DNA of 64,000 bases from an uncultured Porphyromonadaceae bacterium (GCA_946414395.1 CAMKOE010000002.1:1-64000); one strand, 5' to 3'. Positions 18,126 through 27,079 are shown, numbered from the stretch's first letter. Translations and numbers: made by a program. Notes: a model not told the origin generated them from the sequence alone.

Positions 18126-19982
18126 ATGAGAGAATACAGACACCTTACAAACCAGCAAATCGACGCCTTGAAGAAAAACGACTGTTGGGCACAAGACTGG
18201 AATGACATCCTTGTTACCGATGACTTTGACGTCAACCGCTGCCACCGCGTGCAGTTCTATGGCTGGGCACGGCTGGGCAGCAGCGAGGGAACCGTCGAGA
18301 TCACCGAGGGATTTGTGAAAAACTGCGGCATCTACAATGCCACACTGCGCAACGTGACCATCGGCGACGGGTGCCTCATCGAGAACATCGGCAACTACCT
18401 CAACAAGGTCATCATCGGCGACGCGTGCTATATCTCAAACGTGAGCACCATCGATACCACCGGCGAGCCCAATTACGGCCAAGGGCACACCATCGCCGTG
18501 CTCAACGAGGTGGGCAACGGCAACCTGATACTGCTGAGTGAACTCAGCAGCCAACTCGCCGCCCTCATGGTCAAGCATGGCGACAACAAGCCCCTGATGG
18601 AGGCCATCAAGCGCATGGTGCAACAGGCGGTAGCAGCCGCCAGGCCCGAGTGCAGCACCATCGGCAACCACGTGCGCATGGTCAACACCGGTGTCGTCTT
18701 CAACTCCATCATCGACGACGGATGCCAGATCTGCGGTGTGTCACGACTGAGCAACTGCACCATCAGCAGCACGGTCGAGAACCCCATCGTCATCCGCACG
18801 GGCGTCATCTGCGAGAACTGCATCATCAGCGGCGGTTCCCACCTCAACGGCAGCGTCAAGTTGACGGATTGCTTCGTGGGTGAGTCATGCCACCTCGAGA
18901 ACGGTTTCACAGCCGCCAGCAGTGTCTTTTTTGCCAACAGTTACATGTCCAACGGCGAGGCGTGTGCGGCCTTCTGCGGCCCGTTCACGGTGAGCCACCA
19001 CAAGAGTTCGCTGCTCATCGGTGCGATGTTCTCGTTCTATAACGCGGGCTCGGCCACCAACTTCAGCAACCACGCCTACAAGATGGGTCCCATGCACCAT
19101 GGAGCCCTCGAGCGCGGCTGCAAGACCGCTAGCGGGGCCTACCTGCTGCTGCCGGCCAACATCGGGTCCTTCAGCGTGTTGTTTGGCAAACTGATGTACC
19201 ACCCCGACACGCGCGACCTGCCCTTCTCCTACCTTATTGCCTATGGCGACACGATGTACCTCAAGCCGGGACGCAACTTTGCCACCGTCGGCCTGTACCG
19301 CGACATCCGCAAGTGGCCCAAGCGCGACAAGCGCTACCAGGGAGAGCACCGCAGCGTGGTCAACTTCGACTGGCTCAGCCCGTTCACCATCAGCGAGGTG
19401 CTCAGGGGCAAGAAAATCCTCGAGAACCTGCGCGCCGCCAGCGGTGACAACGTGAGCACCTACAACTATCACGAGTATGTCATCAAGGCGCCCCTGCTGC
19501 ACAAGGGCATCAAGTACTATGACATGGCCCTGCGCATCTACATGGGTGCCGTGCTCAAGCGCCACAAGCCCGTGCCGCCCATTTCGACCGATGGCGAGGG
19601 CAACTGGATTGACCTGGCGGGCCTGCTCATGCCGCAGCGCGCCGAGGAGCGGATTATCGAGGACATCATCGCCGGGCGTCTCGACACCATCGACGCCGTC
19701 AATGCCCGTTTCAAGGACATCCATGCCGACTACAACGAGTTGCGCTGGTCGTGGAGTTACCGCATCATCCTCGACTACTACGGCATCGACGAACTGACCG
19801 ACGAAGCCGTGGAACGCATCCACCAGGATTACGTCACCGCCCGCCGCGAGTGGATTGCCCTCATCCGTAAGGACGCCGAGAACGAGTACACCCTGGGCGA
19901 CATCGACCGCGAGGTGCTTGACGACTTTGTCACCCTGCTCGACCGTGAGGTTGACTTCGAGAACCAGAAACTGTACATGTGA
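18126..19982 (+). CDS. DUF4954 family left-handed beta-helix protein
   Basis: A 618-residue cytoplasmic protein. Residues about 60-280 contain runs of hexapeptide-like turns (NVTIGDGCLIENIG, VIIGDACYISNVS, GSVKLTDCFVGESCHLENG), typical of left-handed beta-helix acyl- or nucleotidyltransferase-like domains. The C-terminal third is helical. The length and N-terminus (MREYRHLTNQQIDALKKNDC) fit the Bacteroidetes/Spirochaetes family DUF4954. Substrate unknown; it may be a sugar-phosphate nucleotidyltransferase relative. The 3' end is followed by a 9-bp tandem repeat. Confidence 0.87.
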   Translation: MREYRHLTNQQIDALKKNDCWAQDWNDILVTDDFDVNRCHRVQFYGWARLGSSEGTVEITEGFVKNCGIYNATLRNVTIGDGCLIENIGNYLNKVIIGDACYISNVSTIDTTGEPNYGQGHTIAVLNEVGNGNLILLSELSSQLAALMVKHGDNKPLMEAIKRMVQQAVAAARPECSTIGNHVRMVNTGVVFNSIIDDGCQICGVSRLSNCTISSTVENPIVIRTGVICENCIISGGSHLNGSVKLTDCFVGESCHLENGFTAASSVFFANSYMSNGEACAAFCGPFTVSHHKSSLLIGAMFSFYNAGSATNFSNHAYKMGPMHHGALERGCKTASGAYLLLPANIGSFSVLFGKLMYHPDTRDLPFSYLIAYGDTMYLKPGRNFATVGLYRDIRKWPKRDKRYQGEHRSVVNFDWLSPFTISEVLRGKKILENLRAASGDNVSTYNYHEYVIKAPLLHKGIKYYDMALRIYMGAVLKRHKPVPPISTDGEGNWIDLAGLLMPQRAEERIIEDIIAGRLDTIDAVNARFKDIHADYNELRWSWSYRIILDYYGIDELTDEAVERIHQDYVTARREWIALIRKDAENEYTLGDIDREVLDDFVTLLDREVDFENQKLYM

Positions 19983-19997
19983 TTCTCGGGTCTATCG

Positions 19998-20036
19998 GAG
20001 AACTCCGAGAACTCCGAGAACTCTGAGAACTCTGAG
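19998..20036. repeat. 9-bp tandem repeat, four units
   Basis: GAGAACTCC twice, then GAGAACTCT twice, then GAG, beginning 16 nt after the DUF4954 stop codon. The same unit recurs at 24645-24674. Confidence 0.9.
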
Positions 20037-20077
20037 AAAAAACAAAGAAGCGCCCCGAAATCGAGGCGCTTCTTTGT
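20037..20077 (-). terminator. terminator of the tRNA-Met gene
   Basis: A perfect 13-bp stem, ACAAAGAAGCGCC with GGCGCTTCTTTGT, and a T6 tract on the minus strand. It starts right at the discriminator base of the tRNA. Confidence 0.9.
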
Positions 20078-20150
20078 AGCGGGACTGAGAATTGAACTCA
20101 GGACCTCCGGGTTATGAATCCGACGCTCTAACCAACTGAGCTATCCCGCC
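20077..20150 (-). tRNA. tRNA-Met (CAT), elongator type
   Basis: A 74-nt cloverleaf on the minus strand: acceptor GGCGGGA/TCCCGCT, D-arm GCTC/GAGC, anticodon loop TTCATAA, T-arm CTGAG/CTCAG with TTCAATT. No CCA is encoded. The G1-T72 wobble and the lack of the initiator C1-A72 mismatch argue for elongator Met; a tRNA-Ile2 whose CAT is lysidine-modified cannot be fully excluded. Anticodon-stem position 31-39 is an A-C mismatch. Confidence 0.92.
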
Positions 20151-20280
20151 ATTTCCTAAAAGCGACTGCAAAGGTACAACCAATTCCGCAACTGACCAAA
20201 TTTTTTTTGAAAAAAGTTGCTTCCCCATCATCTTTCTGGTTTTTTTGTCGGGCCATTCCGAGCATATCATGAAAAATGAC

Positions 20281-20288
20281 TACCTTTG
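20281..20288 (+). promoter_or_regulatory. promoter -7 element for the sialidase gene
   Basis: TACCTTTG at 20281-20288. It falls inside the longest open frame and supports the start codon at 20308. The -33 box is unclear. Confidence 0.6.
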
Positions 20289-20307
20289 TGCTATATCTTA
20301 TCCCGGC

Positions 20308-21549
20308 ATGGCGAGAATCCCTCATATAGCCTTTCTGATTGCAGCCTGCCTGACACTCATGCTCGACAGCACCGCCCAGACGGTGGTATTCGACACCGAT
20401 GTGACAGCCGGCCGGTATTACCGCATTCCTGCCCTCGTGCAACTGCATGACGGGCGGCTGCTTGCCATCGGCGACGACCGCCATGGCAGTGACCACGACA
20501 TCGGCGGCAATCACGGCATCGACATCGTGGGCCGCTTCGGTGATGACAAGGGGCAGACATGGGGTGAACCCTTCATGATTGCCGACGGCGACGGACGACG
20601 TGAGGGCTTCCACGACAGCCACGGTGACGGGGCAGCGGTCGTGGACCGCGAGACGGGCCAGGTGCTCATCATGTGTGCCTCGGGCGATCAAGGTTTCCTT
20701 AATTCGACACTGCAGGAGCCGTTGCGCGTGGGTCGCTACATCAGCGATGATGACGGTAAGACCTGGACTGGCGACGACGTGACCAGCGACATCTACGGCA
20801 TCTTTGACGGCTGTCCTGAGGTGAATGCCCTGTTCTTCTCCAGCGGACGCATCTGCCAGAGCAGCCGCATCAAGCAGGGTAGCCATTACCGCATCTACTC
20901 GGCCATAGACGGGCCGATGGGTGTCGGGTGCCTCGTGCTCTACAGTGATGACTTCGGAATATCATGGCAGGCCCTGGGCGGCACGTCGGCACGGCCGACA
21001 ACCGAGCCCTGGGGCGACGAGGCCAAGGTTGAGGAGTTGCCCAATGGCAACGTGCTGCTCAGTTGCCGCTCCAAGCAGACGGTCACCGGCGGCAGGTTGT
21101 TCAACATCTATGATTACGCCACGGGCTCATGGGGCGAGATGGCTGTGAGCAATGACCCGGAATCGGGCACCTACAGCGAAGACTGCTCGTGTAACGGCGA
21201 ACTGCTCATCGTGCCTGCACGGCGCACCAGCGACGACCGCAGTGTCCACCTGGCACTGCAGTCGGTTCCCCGAGGTAAGGGTCGCCAGCGGGTAAGCATT
21301 TACTATAAGGTGTTGCTCGACGGCAGGGATTATGACGAGCCTTCCGACTTCTCATGGGGCTGGCAGCACTATCAGGTGACCGAAGGTTATTCAGCATATT
21401 CCACGATGATTGCCGTCACTAACGGCGACATCGCCTTCCTGCATGAGGACTGCAACGACAACCAGAGCACGTCGGCCTATGACCTTCTGTTCCGACTGCT
21501 CTCAATCCATACTATCACCGGCGGCAGATATACCGCTATCAAACCCTAA
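20308..21549 (+). CDS. exo-alpha-sialidase (neuraminidase)
   Basis: The start was set at 20308, downstream of the promoter, giving 413 residues with a signal peptide (MARIPHIAFLIAACLTLML). The F/YRIP motif (YYRIPALVQ) and at least three Asp-box (S-x-D-x-G-x-x-W-like) repeats (GDDKGQTW, SDDDGKTW, SDDFGISW) identify a six-bladed sialidase, with the arginine and aspartates near GDDRHGSDHD. It releases terminal sialic acid from host glycans. The stop overlaps the start of the dihydrouridine synthase gene by 1 nt (TAATG), an unusual partner. No sialic acid transporter or catabolic genes are in the window. Confidence 0.93.
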   Translation: MARIPHIAFLIAACLTLMLDSTAQTVVFDTDVTAGRYYRIPALVQLHDGRLLAIGDDRHGSDHDIGGNHGIDIVGRFGDDKGQTWGEPFMIADGDGRREGFHDSHGDGAAVVDRETGQVLIMCASGDQGFLNSTLQEPLRVGRYISDDDGKTWTGDDVTSDIYGIFDGCPEVNALFFSSGRICQSSRIKQGSHYRIYSAIDGPMGVGCLVLYSDDFGISWQALGGTSARPTTEPWGDEAKVEELPNGNVLLSCRSKQTVTGGRLFNIYDYATGSWGEMAVSNDPESGTYSEDCSCNGELLIVPARRTSDDRSVHLALQSVPRGKGRQRVSIYYKVLLDGRDYDEPSDFSWGWQHYQVTEGYSAYSTMIAVTNGDIAFLHEDCNDNQSTSAYDLLFRLLSIHTITGGRYTAIKP

Positions 21550-22514
21550 TGAATATGAACGACAACATCCAGATACCAGTGCTTGCGGCTCCGCTGCAAG
21601 GTGTGACCGATAACGTGTGGCGCATGGCGCAACACGATGTGTTTGGCGGCGTGGAGGCCTATTACGCCCCCTTCATGCGTGTGGAGCACGGCGAGGTTAG
21701 GCGCAAGGACCTGCGCGATGTCGATCCCGAGCGCAACACGGGCATCACGCTCATTCCCCAGATTCTCGCCTGCCAGCCCGACCATGCCCTGATGATGGTC
21801 GAGGCCCTCAAGCACATGGGCTATACCCGCATCGACATCAACCTGGGCTGCCCCTTCCCGCCCATCGCCCTGCACCGCAAGGGCGCGGGCATGCTGGCCC
21901 ATCCCGAACTGGTAGAGACGATGTTCAAGGCCCTCGCCACTGTCGGGGACGTGGAGTATAGCGTGAAAATGCGCATCGGCTGGGACCAGAACAACCAGTG
22001 GCGCGACATCCTGCCATTGATGGACACCATCAAGCCCGTGAGCATCGCCATCCATCCCCGCACGGGCAAGCAGCAGTACAAGGGTGAACTGGACATCGAG
22101 CAATTTGAGGCTCTGCTGGCAGCATCGCCGTGGCCGGTGGTCTATAACGGCAACCTGCGCACTGTCGAGGACATCCAGGAGATCATTCAGCGCTACCCCA
22201 CCCTCGCCGCCGTGATGGCGGGAAGCGGACTGGCCGCCAATCCCGGCATGTTCGCCCCCGATGCCATGCCCGACGACTACCGCCGCTTCCACGACCTGCT
22301 CGTTGAGGGTTACACCCAGCAACTCAATGGCGGCGAGGCCCAACTCGTGCGACACCTGCAAGACATATGGCAGACTTTCCTCCCCGGCACCAGCCACAAA
22401 CTGTTCAAGGCCATACGCAAGTCGCGCACCCTCGAGCAGTATGAAGCCGCCGCCACAGCCGCCCTCAACGATGTCGATGCCGCCCTGCATCCGCAGGACG
22501 ACCCGAGTGCATGA
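21549..22514 (+). CDS. tRNA-dihydrouridine synthase
   Basis: A 321-residue FMN-dependent TIM-barrel enzyme of the Dus family. It has PVLAAPLQGVTDNVWR at the N-terminus, DINLGCPFP with the catalytic cysteine, VKMRIGWD, IHPRTGKQQYKG and a C-terminal helical domain. It reduces uridine to dihydrouridine in tRNA D-loops. The usual MIGRG phosphate-binding block reads VMAGSGLAANP, a deviation that may be lineage-specific. An alternative Met lies two codons in. It is translationally coupled to the sialidase gene by a 1-nt overlap. Confidence 0.9.
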   Translation: MNMNDNIQIPVLAAPLQGVTDNVWRMAQHDVFGGVEAYYAPFMRVEHGEVRRKDLRDVDPERNTGITLIPQILACQPDHALMMVEALKHMGYTRIDINLGCPFPPIALHRKGAGMLAHPELVETMFKALATVGDVEYSVKMRIGWDQNNQWRDILPLMDTIKPVSIAIHPRTGKQQYKGELDIEQFEALLAASPWPVVYNGNLRTVEDIQEIIQRYPTLAAVMAGSGLAANPGMFAPDAMPDDYRRFHDLLVEGYTQQLNGGEAQLVRHLQDIWQTFLPGTSHKLFKAIRKSRTLEQYEAAATAALNDVDAALHPQDDPSA

Positions 22515-22632
22515 TACCTCAATGAAGCAATCGCTGACACGGTCATTCACCCCTGGGCGTTGTAGCCCAGAGGGGGGGGTAGGAGTTGTTGTATAAAAAC
22601 GCCGTTGGCATTGTCAATTAAAATGGATTTAT

Positions 22633-22640
22633 TACTTTTG
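22633..22640 (+). promoter_or_regulatory. promoter -7 element for the 22685 gene
   Basis: TACTTTTG 45 nt before the start codon, with ATTG about 19 nt upstream (22610-22613) as a partial -33 box. Confidence 0.6.
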
Positions 22641-22684
22641 CACGGTTATATAACAATCAAATTATCATATCTTTATTTAGAATT

Positions 22685-23296
22685 ATGAAAAGCAAGGTTT
22701 TATTAGTTACAGTAGCATTGATTGCTCTCTTTTGTTTTCCTGTGCAGGCACATGACGATGAAGACACCCGCCATGAGATTGCCATCAGTTATGGTGTAGA
22801 GCCCAATACTTTCTGGCTAGATATGTACACCGATGTCATTAAGGCTGAGTTTGGCGAGACGCTGGACGGTGAAAAATACGTCGGCCCTATCGGTCTGGAA
22901 TATTACTATCACACCAGCCCGTTGCTCGGTGTGGGCGCCGTTGCCGTGCTGGCCACCAACCACCAGAACGGTTTCAGGAACAACGTGCAGAGTTCACACA
23001 CCACCAGGACTTACTTCTCATTCATGCCGTCGGTAAAATTAAACTGGCTGCGTAAGCACAATTGGGGACTGTACTCCAAGGTGGCTGCAGGTGCCACCTA
23101 CATCCGCTTCGCCCAGGATGACTATGATGACAATGGCAAGAAAACCAATGAGAAGAGAACCGTCAATGACCTGATGTTCAACTTCCAGGCCTCGCTCATC
23201 GGCATTGAGGCTGGCGGTCAGAACGTGCGTGGCTTTATCGAACTTGGTGTGGGCGAGCAGGGTGTTGCCCTGGCAGGCGTGCGCTGCAAGTTCTGA
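22685..23296 (+). CDS. small outer-membrane beta-barrel-like protein
   Basis: A 203-residue protein with a signal peptide (MKSKVLLVTVALIALFCFPVQA). The mature part alternates polar and hydrophobic residues in strand-like segments and ends in VALAGVRCKF, a C-terminal aromatic typical of outer-membrane barrels. I cannot assign a family. It is a single gene between its own promoter and a strong terminator. It has less extreme GC bias than its neighbours. Confidence 0.7.
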   Translation: MKSKVLLVTVALIALFCFPVQAHDDEDTRHEIAISYGVEPNTFWLDMYTDVIKAEFGETLDGEKYVGPIGLEYYYHTSPLLGVGAVAVLATNHQNGFRNNVQSSHTTRTYFSFMPSVKLNWLRKHNWGLYSKVAAGATYIRFAQDDYDDNGKKTNEKRTVNDLMFNFQASLIGIEAGGQNVRGFIELGVGEQGVALAGVRCKF

Positions 23297-23315
23297 CGCT
23301 TAAACGTCATCAGTC

Positions 23316-23350
23316 AAAAAGCGGCCCTGAGACTTCCTCTGGCCGCTTTT
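23316..23350 (+). terminator. terminator of the 22685 gene
   Basis: AAAAGCGGCC pairs with GGCCGCTTTT across a 14-nt loop. The stem is symmetrical, but the trailing TTTTATTT favours the plus strand. It runs directly into the next promoter's -33 box. Confidence 0.85.
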
Positions 23351-23351
23351 A

Positions 23352-23383
23352 TTTGTCCCTGTCATGAATTATCACTAACTTTG
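23352..23383 (+). promoter_or_regulatory. Bacteroidetes-type promoter for the 23417 gene
   Basis: TTTG at 23352-23355 and TAACTTTG at 23376-23383, 20 nt apart. It overlaps the upstream in-frame ATG, so the start at 23417 is preferred. Confidence 0.85.
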
Positions 23384-23416
23384 CGCTGCAATATTCACCT
23401 CAACCCGATAGTCATC

Positions 23417-24664
23417 ATGATGAAACTGAATCTTATCACTTTTGCCTCATCGCTCGCCACCCGCGAGTCGATTTTCACCGACCACCACGAACTGCTCGAC
23501 GCCATCGCCCAGGAATATGACGTGCGTTACATCTTTCCCGAGGAACTCGACGGCAAACCTTCCCCGGACGCCACAATGGTGCTTGTGGGCAGTGGCGGTG
23601 TCGAGGAGATGGTCAAGGCCAGCATCGACCTCCTGCCGCCCTATGTCATCCTCATTGCCGATGGCTTGAAGAACTCGCTGGCCGCCTCGCTCGAGATACT
23701 GTCGTGGATGCGTCTTGAGGGGCGCCATGGACGCGTGCTGCACGGGCCCACCAGTTTCATCATGCAGGGCATTGGCAACTATGCCGGCGCCCATGATGCC
23801 ATTGCCAGACTGAACGGCAAGCGGGTGGGCGTCATCGGCAAGCCGTCGGGATGGCTCATCGCCAGCAATGTGTCCTATCAGGCCATGAGCGAGCACTGGG
23901 GCATCGAGATGCTGGATGTGCCTCTCGACGAGGTGGTCAAGGGCTACGAGGCCATCGGCGATGATGAGGTGCAAGACATCACCGACCAGTTCCTCAACCA
24001 CGCGTTCGGCATTCTGGAGCCTACTCGCGACGAGGTAGTCAAGGCCATGCGCCTCTACCGAGCCGTCAAGAACATCGTGGAGCGTTACAACCTGGACGCC
24101 TTCACCCTTAACTGCTTTGACCTGATTCCCACGACCCGCACCACGGGCTGTGTTGCCCTGGCGCTGCTCAACCAGGAGGGCATCCCTGCCGGTTGCGAGG
24201 GCGACGAGCAGACGCTGCTCACCATGCTCGCCGTGCAGGCCGCAACGGGAGAAATGACCTTCATGGCCAATCCGTCCAAGATTCTGGACAACGCCACCCG
24301 CGAGATGGTGTTCGCCCACTGTACCATTGCTCCGGCGATGACCGACCGCTACATTGTGCGCGACCACTATGAGTCGCTGAGCGGTGTGGCTGTCGAGGGC
24401 ATCTTCGACCCGATGGATGTCACGGTGGTCAAGTGCGGTGGCAAGGCCATGGAACGCTACTTCATCACCAGGGCCCGGTTGCTCGAGTGCACCACCAACC
24501 CCAACATGTGCCGCACCCAGTTGCACCTGCGCCTCGACGAGCCCCTCGACTATTTCCTCGAGCGCAGCATCGGCAACCACCACGTCATCGTTCGCGGCGA
24601 CCACGTTGAGAGACTGACCGCCGTCCTGCGTATGCTCGACTCCCGAGAAATCCGAGAACTCTGA
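23417..24664 (+). CDS. L-fucose isomerase-like protein
   Basis: About 415 residues, cytoplasmic, with the two-domain arrangement of the L-fucose/L-arabinose isomerase-like superfamily: an N-terminal Rossmann-like half (VLVGSGGVEEMVKASIDLL) and a C-terminal catalytic-like half (AFTLNCFDLIPTTRTTGCVALALLN, GIPAGCEGDEQTLLTMLAVQA). The sugar substrate is not predictable by eye, and it is not the classical 590-residue FucI. Two adjacent Met codons leave the start ambiguous by one residue. The last codons (REIREL) and the stop are formed by a 9-bp tandem repeat. A kinase gene follows after 26 nt. Confidence 0.8.
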   Translation: MMKLNLITFASSLATRESIFTDHHELLDAIAQEYDVRYIFPEELDGKPSPDATMVLVGSGGVEEMVKASIDLLPPYVILIADGLKNSLAASLEILSWMRLEGRHGRVLHGPTSFIMQGIGNYAGAHDAIARLNGKRVGVIGKPSGWLIASNVSYQAMSEHWGIEMLDVPLDEVVKGYEAIGDDEVQDITDQFLNHAFGILEPTRDEVVKAMRLYRAVKNIVERYNLDAFTLNCFDLIPTTRTTGCVALALLNQEGIPAGCEGDEQTLLTMLAVQAATGEMTFMANPSKILDNATREMVFAHCTIAPAMTDRYIVRDHYESLSGVAVEGIFDPMDVTVVKCGGKAMERYFITRARLLECTTNPNMCRTQLHLRLDEPLDYFLERSIGNHHVIVRGDHVERLTAVLRMLDSREIREL

Positions 24665-24674
24665 GAACTCCGAG
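24645..24674. repeat. 9-bp tandem repeat spanning a stop codon
   Basis: GAGAAATCC, GAGAACTCT, GAGAACTCC, GAG. The stop codon TGA at 24662-24664 lies across the second and third units. Confidence 0.9.
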
Positions 24675-24690
24675 TACCCTAGTTATTATC

Positions 24691-25437
24691 ATGATAAAAA
24701 TCAACAAGAAATATGAGCACCTGCGCCAGTGGCTGGAGCAGTTGCCCGAGCAATTCGGCAGCATCGGCGAGGTCATCTACGACAAGCGCAACCAGTTGAG
24801 GGTCATCACCGCCCCCGACGGCACCCTTGTCAACGTCAAGCGCTATTGTGTGCCTCACTTGATTAACCGCATCGTCTATTCCACGGGCATCCGCCAGCCC
24901 AAGGGCTTGAGGGCATTCACCTACCCCACCCGCCTGCTACAACGCGGCATCGACACGCCCGAGCCCATCGCCTACATCGAGCGGCGCCGTTGCGGGCTGC
25001 TGGGGCTCAGTTACTTTGTCAGCGTGCAGTCCACGATGGGTCACACGCTCTATGAAGTCGGGAACGCCCCTGCGGGCTCCTATGAGCAACTTGCCGAGGC
25101 CCTAGGCCAATTCACAGCGATGATGCACGACCGCGAGGTGCTGCATCTGGACTACTCGCCAGGCAACATCCTGTGGGACAAGGACGAGCAGGGTTACCAC
25201 TTTGCCGTGGTGGACATCAACCGGATGCGATTCTCACCGGTCGGCATCGAGGGCGGATGCGCCACCCTGTGCCGCCTGTGGGGGCCCAAACGGTTCATCG
25301 AACTCACCGCCCGCAGTTATGCCACGGCCCGCGGCTTTGACCCCGATCAGGCCGTGCGGATCACCATGCAGGCCCGCAACGCCTTCTGGACCCGCTACAG
25401 CCGGCGCCACCCCATCGAATTCCCCCTCGAACTCTAA
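24691..25437 (+). CDS. WaaP/KdkA-like lipopolysaccharide kinase
   Basis: A 248-residue cytoplasmic protein kinase-like fold. The catalytic loop is HLDYSPGNIL (H-x-D-x4-N) and the metal-binding aspartate is in VVDINRMRF. The N-terminal lobe has VNVKRY as the ATP lysine. It resembles lipopolysaccharide core heptose or Kdo kinases (WaaP, KdkA) of Bacteroidetes. It would phosphorylate the inner core or lipid A-proximal sugar at the cytoplasmic face. It is probably co-transcribed with the preceding isomerase-like gene. Confidence 0.82.
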   Translation: MIKINKKYEHLRQWLEQLPEQFGSIGEVIYDKRNQLRVITAPDGTLVNVKRYCVPHLINRIVYSTGIRQPKGLRAFTYPTRLLQRGIDTPEPIAYIERRRCGLLGLSYFVSVQSTMGHTLYEVGNAPAGSYEQLAEALGQFTAMMHDREVLHLDYSPGNILWDKDEQGYHFAVVDINRMRFSPVGIEGGCATLCRLWGPKRFIELTARSYATARGFDPDQAVRITMQARNAFWTRYSRRHPIEFPLEL

Positions 25438-25454
25438 TTTTCCCCTCTCATTAA

Positions 25455-25589
25455 ACTATATAGCAGTTGGCCCGAACCCTGCGGGGCTAATGTCAATTTC
25501 GCGAACTAGTTTTAAATATATTTTTCGTGTAATACGTTTTTCTTAACGAAATTAGCATTAAAACTTTTCAGAGCCAACTGTATTAATAT
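25455..25589 (+). repeat. palindromic interspersed repeat, copy C
   Basis: About 135 bp. Left end ACTATATAGCAGTTGGCCCG then AACCCTGCGGGGCTAATG; right end GAGCCAACTGTATTAATA. This is the most diverged right end of the four. It lies directly against the stem of the amylase terminator that starts at 25590. Confidence 0.85.
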
Positions 25590-25629
25590 AAGCCCTATGT
25601 TTGCACCGTCAATGTCAAACATAGGGCTT
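25590..25629 (-). terminator. terminator of the 25655 amylase gene
   Basis: A perfect 14-bp stem, AAGCCCTATGTTTG with CAAACATAGGGCTT, 25 nt past the stop codon. The T-tract expected on the minus strand is replaced by the AT-rich end of repeat copy C. Confidence 0.8.
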
Positions 25630-25654
25630 GTCTCTTGATACCCAGGGCTGTGGC

Positions 25655-27052
25655 TTACTTGTAGAGGATATAGGCTGTCATCGGGGCCAGGGTGCCCTTG
25701 AGCACACCTTTCTTGACCTGCAGGCGCTGCCTGGTCACTGCATCACGGTACTTGCCGCCCTGCAGCGTCACGGGGATAGCCACCTGGGCGGCCTGCTCGT
25801 CGAGGTTGATGACCACAGCGGCCCTGTTGCCGCGCTCCACGACAATCTGCTTGCCATTGTCGCTGTAGATGATGTTCTCAGGTTGGCCCACGTTGCGGTG
25901 GCGGAACTCGTTGACGGCCTTGACCACCGGGTGCTTGAACTCGTCGTTGCCCACCTTGCCAATCTCGTTATCACCCCAGTAGTTCTCACGGGTACTGCCG
26001 TGAGGACGGGAGTAAAACAGCGGTGTGCCATACTGCCGTGCGGTCAGGAAAACCCAACCCAGGCGCACGAGTTCATCACTCATGCCAGCCGAGGCGTGGT
26101 CGTTGCAATAGGTGTCATGCGACTCGACCCAGGTCACCAGGTGGGCGGGATCCACCGAGTGATGCCACGTCAACAGGTTGTCGGCACGGGCATCGTGCTT
26201 ATTGAGCACATTGCGCAACACCCAGCCATAGTTGCTGGCCGTCAAGTCCATGTACTCGGCATAGCCCTGCTCGGGCACATTGCGGTCCTGCAGCACCTCG
26301 CCATAGATGAAAAGTTGCTCGCGCGGCACCGCCAGCCGGAGGCCCTTGACGGCCTTGCGGCCCATGGCCACGTCCCAGAAGTCGTTCTCAGGCGACTTGG
26401 GGTCGCGCATCTCGCCCGGCAGGCCGATGTGCTTGGCCGTATCATAGCGGAAACCGCTCGCGCCACAGGCCAGCACGTCGTTGACATACTGCATGTAGTA
26501 ATACTGGAAGTCTGGATTCTCGGTGTTGACGTCGGGCAGGGTGCCCATCTCACCCGTGGTGCACTGGTAGCGGTCGCTGTAGTCCTTGATGGGCCACAGG
26601 CCATTGGCGTGGAACAGGTTCTCGCGGCCACCGACGGCACTATCCAGCCGCGCGTTGATCTGCGAGCGGTCAATCACCGTGTGGTTGGGCAGCACGTCCA
26701 CAATGACGCGCAGCCCCAAGCGCTTGGCCTCGGCACACATCGCCTTGAACTCGTCGCGCGTGCCCAACTGGTAGTTGCCTATGGTCCAGTCCGTCGGCTG
26801 GTAATGGTAATACCACTTGCCGTGGCCAAACAGTTGGCGGCCGCCGCCTTCGCCAACGACACACTCGTTGATGGGCGACGTCTGCACAATCGTGTAGCCC
26901 GCATCCTTAATCTCGGGCAAATGCTCCCTGATGGTGTTGAACGACCACGACCACGCGTGCAGTATGATCTCATTATTGCCTTCAGCAGCCCCGACGCTGC
27001 TAGTCAAAAAGCCCATGAGGGCCATCAAAACGATAGAAAAAGTCTTTTTCAT
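25655..27052 (-). CDS. GH13 alpha-amylase, secreted
   Basis: The start was set at 27052 (MKKTFSIVLMALMGFLTSS), a signal peptide; the promoter lies 28 nt upstream. It has 465 residues with the GH13 regions: VIVDVLPNHTV (I), ASGFRYDTAKHIG with the nucleophile aspartate (II), FIYGEVLQ with the acid/base glutamate (III) and VESHDTYCN with the third acid (IV), then a C-terminal beta domain. It resembles a classical alpha-amylase hydrolysing starch or glycogen. It differs in sequence from the GH13 lipoprotein at 13629, so it is not a recent duplicate. Confidence 0.93.
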   Translation of the reverse strand: MKKTFSIVLMALMGFLTSSVGAAEGNNEIILHAWSWSFNTIREHLPEIKDAGYTIVQTSPINECVVGEGGGRQLFGHGKWYYHYQPTDWTIGNYQLGTRDEFKAMCAEAKRLGLRVIVDVLPNHTVIDRSQINARLDSAVGGRENLFHANGLWPIKDYSDRYQCTTGEMGTLPDVNTENPDFQYYYMQYVNDVLACGASGFRYDTAKHIGLPGEMRDPKSPENDFWDVAMGRKAVKGLRLAVPREQLFIYGEVLQDRNVPEQGYAEYMDLTASNYGWVLRNVLNKHDARADNLLTWHHSVDPAHLVTWVESHDTYCNDHASAGMSDELVRLGWVFLTARQYGTPLFYSRPHGSTRENYWGDNEIGKVGNDEFKHPVVKAVNEFRHRNVGQPENIIYSDNGKQIVVERGNRAAVVINLDEQAAQVAIPVTLQGGKYRDAVTRQRLQVKKGVLKGTLAPMTAYILYK

Positions 27053-27079
27053 ATACACTGAATTCTTGTTTAATCCTCG

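Noticed and set aside
13629-27052. A polysaccharide utilisation locus
   Set aside because: Although amylases, a mannosidase and a sialidase are present, there is no SusC/SusD pair, no hybrid two-component regulator, and the enzymes have separate promoters.
25628-27061. A 477-codon plus-strand frame opposite the second amylase
   Set aside because: It is a shadow of the GH13 gene, which has all four catalytic regions.
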